NCBI RefSeq assembly: GCF_003610775.1
Contig: NZ_RAQO01000006.1
Location: 248,001-312,000 of the forward strand
DNA length: 64,000 bases
Direction: 5' to 3'
Source: Alginatibacterium sediminis
GTDB lineage: Bacteria > Pseudomonadota > Gammaproteobacteria > Enterobacterales > Celerinatantimonadaceae
Below, one piece after another: positions 7,855 through 16,534 of the stretch. Within the stretch, counting starts at the first letter, position 1, and each line of letters opens with the position of its first letter. Under the pieces are notes generated by a model that saw nothing but the letters and a program-made list of their open reading frames with translations, did not search any database and was not told the DNA's origin. A program made the position numbers and the translations under genes.

Positions 7855-10218
7855 ATGTCTCGTAAAATTATAGATTTGAGCGGAAATCACTGGCAAATGG
7901 AGCGTATGCGCCCGGGGCAGGGGGTCGAAGAGCAGTTCCATTTATTGCCAGCTGAATATCAAGGTACAACCTTTAGTTGGAACTTCGCCTCTATCCCAGG
8001 CGACGTCTATACCGACTTATACAAAGCTGGGGAAATCGAAGACCCTTACTTCGGACGCAATATGCATAAGGCTAAGTGGGTTGGAGACTATGAGTGGTGG
8101 TATACCCATCGTTTCAATGTTGATGAGCTCTTGTCGGGTAAACAATTTCGTTTGGTCTTTTCTGGTGTTGATTACAGTTGCGAGATTTGGCTAAACGGTA
8201 TCCGTCTTGGTGAACATGAGGGAATGTTCTCTAGCTTTGACTTTGACATATCTGAGTACGTCAATCTCGAACAGTGGCGTGGTGGCTCAAATATTCTAAT
8301 GATAAAGCTTAATCCGCCACCAAAGAACTATCGAAATTGTGGCGGTAAAAAAGTTAACTTCTCTGGCGACTATTTTACTGGCTTAGTGCCTTTTGGTATT
8401 TGGCGGCCGATTCACATAGAAGTAACAGAGGCCGTTAGACTTAATGATTATCGTGTGGACTTTAAACTTCAGGGTAGCGACGCTGCGGCTGTGTTGTCAT
8501 TTGAAACTGAAAACATGACCGATATAGCCCAGAGCTATCAAGCCAAGTGCGTATTCAAAGGACATAATTTTAGCGATACGGATCCGGTGATACATTCCTT
8601 CCCAGTGACTGTACAGCCCGGACAATCAGAACAGCAATGCCGTATTACACTTGAAGACGCAAAACTTTGGTGGCCCTGGGACATGGGAGATCAAAATCTT
8701 TATGAGTTAGAGATTACACTTGAGAAAGACACGGTTGTTATTGATCGACTACAAGACGTAGTTGGCGTGCGTGAAGTGACAATGGAGATGAACCCTGGCT
8801 TCACCCAAGAAGAAGCGGAGTATCCGTGGACCTTTATGATCAATGGACGTCGTCACTTCTTGCGCTCTGCGTGTTGGGGTGGACAACCTTCATTTTTCTA
8901 TGGCCGTAATAGTCTTGAGAAGTATCAAGATCGAGTTAAAGCTGTTCGCGATGCAAATATTAATAACCTTCGAATATTTGGCTGGCATCCGCCAGAAACA
9001 CCAGAGTTCTACCGTTTGTGTGATGAGTTAGGAATCACGGTTTGGACCAACTTTACCTTAGCTACTCAAGCTTATCCAAGTGACGAATCTTTCGTTAGTG
9101 GCGTTATTCACGAATGCGTTAGTACCGTAAAAGAGCGACGTAACCATCCATCTCTCATTTTTTGGATGGGCGGTGAAGAAGTATTCTTCTCTGGTGCTCA
9201 TGAAGAGAGTGGCAACAAACAGTTAATGCTTGATATAGGCGACGCCGTTGCCGAATTAACAGATGTTCCTTATGGGCTAGCGTCACCATTGAGCTCTGCT
9301 TCAGCCGTAAACCTTGGATTCAAAACCAAAGAATCGATACATGCAAATGAGCATTATTATGGTGGCGGAATCGAGTTTATGGAGGAATACTACCCATCTT
9401 TAGATTGCGCGATAATCCCCGAGTTAACCGCTGCTTCTGCACCATGTGTTGAGAGTTTAGCTAAATTTATTCCTGAAGATGAACTCTGGCCTATGGGATT
9501 GTCTTGGGGTTATCACTGGGCCGATATCGATATTCTCAAGAACTTGAATTTTGAGGTCTTTAACGATTTTAAAATGGGATCTTTGGAAGAGTTTGTTGAA
9601 GCGACCCAGATTGCTCAGGGCACAGTACTGCAGTTTGCTTTAGAAACCTATCGACGCCGTAAGCCTAAAATGAGTGGCGTGTCATTGTGTCACTTTATAA
9701 CGCATTGGCCGGATATCAAGTGGGGAATTGTCGATTATTATGGTGAAAAGAAAATTTCCTATGATTATGTTTATAAGGCATATCAGCCCTTGCTGCCCAG
9801 TTTAGAGTTTGAGAAACGTCGTTGGAATCCAGGTAGTAGTTTTGTGGCCAAAATCTGGATAGTGAATGACTTTCACCATTCTTATGCTGGATTGACACTG
9901 ACTTGGGAGATTTTAGCGTCAGAGCAAGAATTGGCAACGGGTACGATTTTGGATATCGATGTGCTCAAAGACAGTTCAAAGTTATTTGAAGAAATAGAAT
10001 GCCTTATTCCTGAGCATTTAAGCGACAGCTTTACTGTTGTACTGAAATTGAAGGATGGTGATTCAGTTCTATCAAGTAATCGCTATGAGTTGCTCATCGG
10101 AGATCAATCATTGGCTAAGCAGCGTAGTCTCGAGCATCTAGCCCTAAGTAAGAAAAATGCAGACAAGTATGGCTTAAGTGTATATCGCTACTGGCCAGAG
10201 CATTGGAACTTGGACTAA
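7855..10218 (+). CDS. GH2 beta-glycosidase (beta-mannosidase/agarolytic beta-galactosidase type)
   Basis: A 787-residue family 2 glycoside hydrolase without signal peptide. Order: N-terminal sugar-binding domain (about 1-190, with GDVYTDLYKAGEIEDPYFG), immunoglobulin-like domain, then the barrel with NINNLRIFGWHPPETPEFYRLCDELGI (about 370-400), the acid/base region WMGGEE (E441 or E442) and the nucleophile in IIPELTAAS (E523). Overall form is like beta-mannosidases and like the agaro-oligosaccharide beta-galactosidase described from Vibrio sp. EJY3. Oddly, the Asn that normally precedes the acid/base Glu is Gly here. With GH117 and ABC permeases around it, removal of a non-reducing-end galactose from imported agaro-oligosaccharides is my favoured role, but mannose or another sugar is not excluded. 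Confidence 0.78.
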   Translation: MSRKIIDLSGNHWQMERMRPGQGVEEQFHLLPAEYQGTTFSWNFASIPGDVYTDLYKAGEIEDPYFGRNMHKAKWVGDYEWWYTHRFNVDELLSGKQFRLVFSGVDYSCEIWLNGIRLGEHEGMFSSFDFDISEYVNLEQWRGGSNILMIKLNPPPKNYRNCGGKKVNFSGDYFTGLVPFGIWRPIHIEVTEAVRLNDYRVDFKLQGSDAAAVLSFETENMTDIAQSYQAKCVFKGHNFSDTDPVIHSFPVTVQPGQSEQQCRITLEDAKLWWPWDMGDQNLYELEITLEKDTVVIDRLQDVVGVREVTMEMNPGFTQEEAEYPWTFMINGRRHFLRSACWGGQPSFFYGRNSLEKYQDRVKAVRDANINNLRIFGWHPPETPEFYRLCDELGITVWTNFTLATQAYPSDESFVSGVIHECVSTVKERRNHPSLIFWMGGEEVFFSGAHEESGNKQLMLDIGDAVAELTDVPYGLASPLSSASAVNLGFKTKESIHANEHYYGGGIEFMEEYYPSLDCAIIPELTAASAPCVESLAKFIPEDELWPMGLSWGYHWADIDILKNLNFEVFNDFKMGSLEEFVEATQIAQGTVLQFALETYRRRKPKMSGVSLCHFITHWPDIKWGIVDYYGEKKISYDYVYKAYQPLLPSLEFEKRRWNPGSSFVAKIWIVNDFHHSYAGLTLTWEILASEQELATGTILDIDVLKDSSKLFEEIECLIPEHLSDSFTVVLKLKDGDSVLSSNRYELLIGDQSLAKQRSLEHLALSKKNADKYGLSVYRYWPEHWNLD

Positions 10219-10530
10219 AACGCCAAACCGGTTCGTTCTTAGGACCTTGAAAGTTAGGCTAGTGCAGAAGTACTAGTTTGACTTTTGGGAAAAATAAAAC
10301 ACGATTTTTATGGAAAATTTCTTAACCATTGTGATTTTGTGACTATTGGTTGATGATTTTTGGTGGGGCTAAATCTTTCTGAAAGCCAATATTTTAGGGG
10401 TTTTACGATTTGGCTCACACTTGCTTGTATGTGTTTATGTTATCTTTACCTGAAATTGGTTAATCAATTTGTTTATTGGTACTGTAAGTTGTGCTTTAGG
10501 GCATGAATTCAGTAAATAAGGGAACTAAAA
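10219..10530. other. Gene-free stretch before the permease pair
   Basis: 312 bases with no coding potential I would support. It is AT-rich and contains a near-perfect 18-bp palindrome at 10453-10470. The presence of an operator suggests that the permeases have their own promoter rather than depending on the GH2 transcript. Confidence 0.6.
10453..10470. promoter_or_regulatory. GntR/FadR-type (UxuR/ExuR-like) operator candidate
   Basis: AAATTGGTTAATCAATTT is palindromic in 8 of 9 base pairs and close to the UxuR/ExuR consensus AAATTGGTATACCAATTT. It lies 61 bases upstream of the first permease gene. Confidence 0.5.
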
Positions 10531-11400
10531 ATGACAAACTTTGACCGCCGGATGCTGTTTATCTTGCCGGCACTTCTACTCTATTTAACGTTTTCGATAT
10601 ATCCGTTAATGAAAGGGGTTTCGCTATCTTTAACCGATTTCTCCGGTGTTGGTGAAGCCACCTGGGTAGGGCTAGAAAACTATAAAACTATCTTCGCCGA
10701 TGCAAAGTATACCAAAGTTCTGACGAATACCTTCATTTACGGTTTTGTAGTTGTTGTTTTCCAAAACGGCATTGGTTTAATGTTTGCCGCTTTTCTTAAT
10801 GAACTTCCAGGAGTAAGAAATTTTCTAAGAACTGCGCTACTTGTTCCCTCAATGCTGTCTTTGGTTATTGCAGGCTACATTTGGCAATACCTATATGCCC
10901 CTATGGGTGGAGGGATTAATGAGTTACTGGCGATGATAGGTTTATCCAATTTACAAAGTGTATGGTTGGGAGATTCGTCTATAGCCTTATTTTCGGTTGC
11001 TGGTGTCCACGTTTGGATGTTTGTAGGCTATTCCACCGCTATCTTCTTAGCCGGGTATGCGGGGATTTCTACTGAACTGCGTGATGCTGCCCGGATTGAT
11101 GGCGTTTCTCCGTTTAAACGATTTTTACATTTAGATATCCCACTGCTTGCACCTGCAATTACAGTCAATATTACCTTAGCGACAATTGGTACCCTTAAGT
11201 CGTTTGAGTTTCCCTATATTATGACCTTGGGTGGTCCTGACAACGCGACTATGACGATGGGTCTAAAGATTTTCCTATTGCTATTCCAAGAGTTTAAGTT
11301 TGGCATGGCTGCCGCTCTGTCAGTCTTGATGATACTAGCTGTTGCAATAGTGGCGATGGTTCAAAACTCTTACCTTCGTTCACGTGAGGACCGTCTCTAA
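10531..11400 (+). CDS. Sugar ABC transporter permease (MalF/UgpA type)
   Basis: A 289-residue inner membrane protein with six predicted membrane spans, beginning with RRMLFILPALLLYLTFSIYPL. The cytoplasmic EAA loop is present (ELRDAARIDGVSPFKRFLHLDIPLL), the contact point with the ATPase. It forms the channel with the second permease, whose start codon overlaps this stop by one base. The transporter is completed by the binding protein at 4.4 kb and probably the ATPase at 2.9 kb. Confidence 0.92.
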   Translation: MTNFDRRMLFILPALLLYLTFSIYPLMKGVSLSLTDFSGVGEATWVGLENYKTIFADAKYTKVLTNTFIYGFVVVVFQNGIGLMFAAFLNELPGVRNFLRTALLVPSMLSLVIAGYIWQYLYAPMGGGINELLAMIGLSNLQSVWLGDSSIALFSVAGVHVWMFVGYSTAIFLAGYAGISTELRDAARIDGVSPFKRFLHLDIPLLAPAITVNITLATIGTLKSFEFPYIMTLGGPDNATMTMGLKIFLLLFQEFKFGMAAALSVLMILAVAIVAMVQNSYLRSREDRL

Positions 11401-12227
11401 TGTTGACTGTTAAAGCTAAGAAATATGTATATTCTACTCTTATGATAGCTGTTGGCTTTGTCATGCTAACGCCTGTTTTTTTCATGATTTCTATGTCGTT
11501 GAGAACACGACGAGAGATCATGCTAGACCCACTAGGCTTGCCAAAAACGATCAATTTAGACAATTACGGTTCGGTAATGGAGGGGATGAACTACGCACAA
11601 TCGATGTTTAACACGGTTATGATTACCTTGTTGACGATTATTTGTGTATCGATCATTGCATCTTTAGCCGCTTATCCATTAGCAAGAATTCGCAACAAGG
11701 TCTCTAATTTCGTCTACATATTTATCACCTTGGGACTAGTGATACCACCATTCGCTGGTTTGACGCCACTGTACTTATTTATGCGCGATTTGGGCTTGCT
11801 AAATAGTCATGTGGGTTTGATTATCGTGTATACCGTAGCGAATTTGCCATTAGGCGTGTTTTTTTATACCAGCTTTATGAAGAGTATTCCTATTGAGCTT
11901 GAAGAGGCTGCTCGTCTTGACGGGGCAAGTTTCCTAAAAACCTATTGGTATATCATTTTACCTATGCTCAAACCTATTACGGGTACCCTCGCGTTGTTTG
12001 TGACATTAACCGTATGGAACGACATTGTGAATCCAATGCTATTTCTTACGGACGATAGTAAATTCACTATTATGACTGCTGTATTGAGATTTTTAGGAAC
12101 ATATAACGTTGATCCAACCCAGCTATTTCCAGCTGCGGTGTTAGCATCTGCTCCTTTACTAATATTCTTCTTGTTGCTGTCAAAACAGATTGTTGCGGGA
12201 ATGTCGGCAGGGGCAGTCAAAAGCTAG
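11400..12227 (+). CDS. Sugar ABC transporter permease (MalG/UgpE type)
   Basis: A 275-residue second permease subunit with six predicted spans. The EAA loop reads IELEEAARLDGASFLKTYWYIILPMLKP, as in MalG-type subunits. Its ATG shares the last A of the upstream stop codon (TAATG), a sign of translational coupling. A strong intrinsic terminator follows. Confidence 0.92.
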   Translation: MLTVKAKKYVYSTLMIAVGFVMLTPVFFMISMSLRTRREIMLDPLGLPKTINLDNYGSVMEGMNYAQSMFNTVMITLLTIICVSIIASLAAYPLARIRNKVSNFVYIFITLGLVIPPFAGLTPLYLFMRDLGLLNSHVGLIIVYTVANLPLGVFFYTSFMKSIPIELEEAARLDGASFLKTYWYIILPMLKPITGTLALFVTLTVWNDIVNPMLFLTDDSKFTIMTAVLRFLGTYNVDPTQLFPAAVLASAPLLIFFLLLSKQIVAGMSAGAVKS

Positions 12228-12252
12228 TTTTCTTAGATATATTTATTGGTTT

Positions 12253-12290
12253 GGGCTTCTAATGATTGTTTTAGAAGCCCGTTTTTATTT
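12253..12290 (+). terminator. Intrinsic terminator behind the permease pair
   Basis: 10-bp perfect stem (GGGCTTCTAA / TTAGAAGCCC), 8-base loop, then GTTTTTATTT. It separates the agar-sugar locus from the convergent sucrose locus. Confidence 0.88.
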
Positions 12291-14232
12291 AAGCCTTAAG
12301 TTGGTTTTCTTCTGTTTTTAACCACAACACATCGTAGCCTTTAAGTTCGATATCACCATATTGGTTTATTTGCTTTTCAGTCAATAAGTCCACGACTTTT
12401 TCAGCTGCCAAAATATCGCAAATGGATGCCGGAATACGCCGCTGATGTTCGCTAAAGTTACAAATAGCCAGCAGCTTGTCACCATTGTTTGCGATGCGCG
12501 CGTATGCAAATAGGTTAGATCGATAGGTGTCTAATATTTGGGTACGGGCTTGTCCAAATACTGGGTTGGCTTGGCGTATAGAAACCATTTGTTTGAGGTC
12601 TTGGTAAACCTGAGCTTGTACGCCCGAACCTGATTGCGCCTCAGCAATATCACTGTCGGTGATTTGCGGTCGGTTAACCCAGCGAGAATCGTCCTTCTTA
12701 TAAGGGTCTTCCAGATAGCTGTGGTCGTTGAACATTCCTAGTTCGTCACCTTGATATATGAGCGGGATCCCACCGATGCTCAAGTTGATACTGTTGAGTA
12801 GACGGATACGTTTGAGTGCTAATCCCATCTCAATTTTATTGTTTGATTCCACTGCGGATTCTAAGCCGCTCAAAGCTGCTAGCGACCCACAAACACGGCA
12901 GTCACCGGTACTTGGATTTTCTTGAAATGGAACCCCTTGCGCAAATGAACCTTCAAAACGTCCCGTATAAAATTGGTTGAGAAAACGGCGGTGATCCTGC
13001 CCATCAATACCCAAGTTTTGTGCAACGTCGTCATCAAAGGTCCAGCCTATATCGTCGTGACAGCGAATGTAGTTAACCCAAGTACAGTCTTGGGAAATCT
13101 CAAAACTCTTTTTCAAGCTTGCGCTGAGAAGCTTGGTCTCTCGGGTCGCTAGACTTTCCCAAAGTAATGCCATTTGCAATGGGTTATATGACAATTGGCA
13201 CTGTTCTTTTCCAATATATTTAGCAACTTCATCGGGGTGGACAATGGCTTCAGATTTAAACACAACACTTGGTGCCACAATTTTTAAGCAGGTGCTAAAG
13301 CATTCAATGAGCGTATGTGCTTTGGGGAGGTTTTCGCAGCTAGTCCATTTTTCTTTCCAGACAAAGGCTAAGGCATCTAATCGAAGGCCTTCACAACCAA
13401 TGTTGGCCAAAAACAGCATTTCGTCGGTAATGGCAGTAAACACTGCAGGGTTTGAATAGTTTAAGTCCCACTGAAAGTTGTTAAAGGTAGTCCAAACCCA
13501 TTTTTTGACTTTGGGTATGTAGGTAAAGCTACCGCGGCGTACGCTTGGAAAAATCTCACGGCAGGTTTGATTGTATTCTTCGACTTCGTGCTGGTTTTCA
13601 AAGAAATAGTAAAAGTCCTGCATTTGTGGATCGCCAGCAATGGCTGCTGTTGCCCATTGGTGTTCATTTGAGGTGTGATTAAAGACGAAATCAAGCACCA
13701 AGCTAATGCCAGCCTCGCGCAGCGCATTAGCTAAAGCTATAAGATCTTTTTCATTGCCGAGTCGTGGGTCGACTTTTCGATAATCAGAAACGGCGTAACC
13801 ACCATCACTATCGCCCTCAGGACATAGATATAAAGGCATAAGGTGTAAGTAATTGACACCTAATTGCTGCAGATAAGGAATTTTAGTTTTTAGTTTTTTG
13901 AGGTCACCTGCAAAGAGATCTACATATACAGCCATGCCCAGCATTTGCTCACTGCGATACCAGGTCGGGTCGGCTAGACGCTCATTATCGCGCTTCTTCA
14001 ATGCAAGTTTACGGTTTGAAAAATTGCTGGCTAAGGTGAATACCAACTGTTGCAGATGCAAAAAGAAGTCGTAGTGATCACCGTAGAGCTCATATAGATT
14101 CTGAGCGAGTTTGGGAAAATGCTGTTCAAGACGTTTTAAGAATATGGCTTCGTCTTTTTTACTTAGTTTGGGTAGCTCTATCGTGTTGAGCACTTGATGT
14201 AGAGCTTTATGGCCTTGTGCGAATGTCAGCAT
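12289..14232 (-). CDS. Amylosucrase (GH13 subfamily 4)
   Basis: A 647-residue enzyme closely matching Neisseria amylosucrase in length and motifs: an all-helical N-terminal domain (1-90), then ADPTWYRSEQMLGMAVYVDLFAGDL, CPEGDSDGGYAVSDY, nucleophile D286 in LRLDALAF, acid/base E328 in FKSEAIVHP, and H392/D393 in CHDDIGW. Those residue numbers coincide with the known enzyme. DDSRWVNRP supplies the arginine that helps hold the sucrose glucosyl ring. It would split sucrose, releasing fructose and transferring glucose to an alpha-1,4-glucan or to water. No signal peptide. A ScrR-type operator lies about 80 bases upstream, giving it its own control point at the end of the sucrose operon. Confidence 0.9.
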   Translation of the reverse strand: MLTFAQGHKALHQVLNTIELPKLSKKDEAIFLKRLEQHFPKLAQNLYELYGDHYDFFLHLQQLVFTLASNFSNRKLALKKRDNERLADPTWYRSEQMLGMAVYVDLFAGDLKKLKTKIPYLQQLGVNYLHLMPLYLCPEGDSDGGYAVSDYRKVDPRLGNEKDLIALANALREAGISLVLDFVFNHTSNEHQWATAAIAGDPQMQDFYYFFENQHEVEEYNQTCREIFPSVRRGSFTYIPKVKKWVWTTFNNFQWDLNYSNPAVFTAITDEMLFLANIGCEGLRLDALAFVWKEKWTSCENLPKAHTLIECFSTCLKIVAPSVVFKSEAIVHPDEVAKYIGKEQCQLSYNPLQMALLWESLATRETKLLSASLKKSFEISQDCTWVNYIRCHDDIGWTFDDDVAQNLGIDGQDHRRFLNQFYTGRFEGSFAQGVPFQENPSTGDCRVCGSLAALSGLESAVESNNKIEMGLALKRIRLLNSINLSIGGIPLIYQGDELGMFNDHSYLEDPYKKDDSRWVNRPQITDSDIAEAQSGSGVQAQVYQDLKQMVSIRQANPVFGQARTQILDTYRSNLFAYARIANNGDKLLAICNFSEHQRRIPASICDILAAEKVVDLLTEKQINQYGDIELKGYDVLWLKTEENQLKA

Positions 14233-14310
14233 GGGCGTTCCTGAATAAAACTGTGTAGTTTAGTGCGGCGATTATCACTTGAGTTCAAGATAAATACCGT
14301 GATCCGTGTT

Positions 14311-14324
14311 CTAAAACGATTTAG
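14311..14324. promoter_or_regulatory. ScrR/CscR-type LacI-family operator, before amylosucrase
   Basis: CTAAAACGATTTAG is the same element, in the opposite orientation, as the core of the site before fructokinase (22782-22797). Arms CTAAA/TTTAG flank a 4-base centre. It lies between the LacI gene and amylosucrase. Confidence 0.7.
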
Positions 14325-14375
14325 CAGGCAGCGTCTAAGATCGAAGCGAAAAACGCTGTCGTATTTTAAAAACTT

Positions 14376-15365
14376 TCAAAAGGAATGTCCTTCAACAAAA
14401 TCCCAATCAACCTGATGGAGATTGTTTTCCAAAGTACTTCCAAGTAGATATTTCATTGCAAGGCGACCCATCTTGTCGTGTGGAAGCTCCATGGTCGATA
14501 GCTTTGGCTTCATGTTTTTGGTGATTATTTCCATATTGTCAAAGGAACCAATGCCAATATCCTTGCCAACCTCAATCCCTTTCTTGGCAAAATAGAGATA
14601 AGCATCAAGTGCAATTTCATCTTTACCACAAATGATAGCATCAGGGGGATCGCTTGCATTAAATAGGGTATCTAAAATTTGATCCGTAATTTGTATGACT
14701 CCTTTCGAACTTTCAACTTCTGCGTAGTGAAGCAAGGCGTGATCAAATGCAATATTGTGTTTAGCAAGGGCATCCTGATAACCGCTTAAACGCCCCGAAG
14801 ATGCAATAACATCTTGATGAATATTTAAGAACGCAATTCTCTGATAACCTTTATTTAGTAGGCGTTGGCTTAGCTCAAAGGCAGCTTGATGTTCGTTAGG
14901 TACGATAGCGGGAATCGCTTTGTCAGCACTAAAGCAGTTTGCTAGTACAACTGGCGTTCCTTCAAGTTCAGAAGGAAGCTCAACTTGTTGGTGGTACATG
15001 GTTGCGTAAATAATACCGTCGACCCGTAGATTCAGCATTTGTTCAATCGCTAGTGCACGGTCATTCTTGTTAACGTTGGCAGTAATGACTAATTTGTTAT
15101 TGGTTCTTGCATAGCGTTGCGCTTCTTGAATTATGCTAACCGCAGGTGCCATAGAATGATTCGTTTCCATAAGCACCCCATAAACGCCTGATTTTTGATT
15201 CCGCATCATTTTTGCTGAGGTGTTTGGTCGATACTTCAGTACATCTATTGAGCGTAAGACTTTCTCTCGAGTTCTATCACGCACGAGTGGCTCATTGTTG
15301 ATAACCCTAGCTACGGTTTTAAACGAAACACCTGCGTGAGCAGCAACATCTTTTATATTACTCAT
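14376..15365 (-). CDS. LacI-family transcriptional regulator in the sucrose operon
   Basis: A 329-residue LacI/GalR regulator. The N-terminal DNA-binding part reads IKDVAAHAGVSFKTVARVINNEPLVRDRTREKV (residues 4-36), the hinge follows near 55-60, and the rest is a periplasmic-binding-protein-like sensor domain ending with VDWDFVEGHSF. It lies 83 bases downstream of the ABC ATPase and 143 bases before amylosucrase, so it is probably made from the sugar operon. It differs strongly from the second LacI protein at 21.6 kb; the two may respond to different sugars, for example sucrose and a glucoside. Confidence 0.85.
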   Translation of the reverse strand: MSNIKDVAAHAGVSFKTVARVINNEPLVRDRTREKVLRSIDVLKYRPNTSAKMMRNQKSGVYGVLMETNHSMAPAVSIIQEAQRYARTNNKLVITANVNKNDRALAIEQMLNLRVDGIIYATMYHQQVELPSELEGTPVVLANCFSADKAIPAIVPNEHQAAFELSQRLLNKGYQRIAFLNIHQDVIASSGRLSGYQDALAKHNIAFDHALLHYAEVESSKGVIQITDQILDTLFNASDPPDAIICGKDEIALDAYLYFAKKGIEVGKDIGIGSFDNMEIITKNMKPKLSTMELPHDKMGRLAMKYLLGSTLENNLHQVDWDFVEGHSF

Positions 15366-15448
15366 GTCGTCTTTAACTTATATAAGATTAGTTGATTATT
15401 TTTGCGGAGAATTGGGCTGCCAAAGCTGTCTGACAGACCATCAATAAA

Positions 15449-16534
15449 CTAACGAACCGCAAAGCCACTTTCATCAAATAGATGTACATTTTCGATATCA
15501 GCCTCAAGCAAAATATCGCTGTTGTCATCATGGATGTAAATCCCTTCCATCTCAACTGAAACAGGATCATTTGCAAATTGTGTATATAGAAAACTGTGTC
15601 CACCAAGATTTTCTACAAGGTTCGGTTCGACTGTAATTCGAAATGTTTTACACGCGTCGCTGACTGCGTTTAAGTGCTCTGGTCGAACTCCGATAGTGAC
15701 TCGTACGCCCGCTTTCAGTGTTCTTGTACGGTTCGGTAGAGTAACTGAACTGCCATCACCAAGTTTAACGGCCACCCCATCATCATCGCTGGCTATTACT
15801 TCAGCTTGTAGAAAGTTCATCTTAGGAGAACCAATGAATCCGGCCACAAACAAGTTCATAGGATACTGATAAAGCTCAAGAGGGCTGCCAATTTGTTCCA
15901 CCCGTCCTTCATTTAAGACCACTATTTTGTCAGCCAATGTCATTGCTTCAACTTGATCGTGTGTCACATAGACCATTGTTGAGTCGAGTTCTTTGTGTAA
16001 ACGCGCTATTTCCATACGCATTTGCACTCGTAATTCAGCATCTAAATTAGAAAGCGGCTCATCAAATAAAAAAACTTCTGGATTGCGAACAATAGCCCGT
16101 CCGATAGCCACTCGTTGGCGTTGTCCACCAGACATATTGGCAGGTTTTCGGTCCAATAATGGTTCGAGTTTTAGGGACTTGGCTGCCAGTTCTATCTTGT
16201 TATTCATCTCCTCTTTGTTGGTACCAGCGAGTTTCATGCTGAATCCGATGTTTTCGCGAACGGTCATATGTGGGTACAAGGCATAGGATTGAAATACCAT
16301 TGCGATTCCGCGTTGAGAAGGCTGGAGGTGATTTACAACTTGGTCATTAATTTCAATACTTCCCTCAGTAATGCTTTCAAGACCTGCGATCATTCGTAAT
16401 AGGGTCGATTTACCGCAACCTGATGGTCCTACAAATACTACGAATTCGCCATTTTTTATCTCGATGTCAACCCCATGGATGGTCTGAGTATCCCCAAAAC
16501 GTTTGACGACATTTCCTAACTTTACACTGCCCAT
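15449..16534 (-). CDS. Sucrose-locus ABC transporter ATP-binding protein (UgpC/MalK type)
   Basis: A 361-residue ATPase with Walker [10 protein letters not shown], signature [14 protein letters not shown], Walker B VFLFDEP, THDQ switch and the [14 protein letters not shown] segment of carbohydrate importers, plus the TOBE-type regulatory domain. Its ATG overlaps the GH32 stop codon by one base (TAATG), so the two are translationally coupled. It powers the two permeases at 18.1-20.1 kb. It is a paralogue of the ATPase at 2.9 kb; both keep intact catalytic motifs. Confidence 0.92.
   Translation of the reverse strand: MGSVKLGNVVKRFGDTQTIHGVDIEIKNGEFVVFVGPSGCGKSTLLRMIAGLESITEGSIEINDQVVNHLQPSQRGIAMVFQSYALYPHMTVRENIGFSMKLAGTNKEEMNNKIELAAKSLKLEPLLDRKPANMSGGQRQRVAIGRAIVRNPEVFLFDEPLSNLDAELRVQMRMEIARLHKELDSTMVYVTHDQVEAMTLADKIVVLNEGRVEQIGSPLELYQYPMNLFVAGFIGSPKMNFLQAEVIASDDDGVAVKLGDGSSVTLPNRTRTLKAGVRVTIGVRPEHLNAVSDACKTFRITVEPNLVENLGGHSFLYTQFANDPVSVEMEGIYIHDDNSDILLEADIENVHLFDESGFAVR

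Noticed and set aside
13133-13459. 108-codon frame antisense to amylosucrase
   Set aside because: Shadow of the GH13 gene; composition is explained by its codons.
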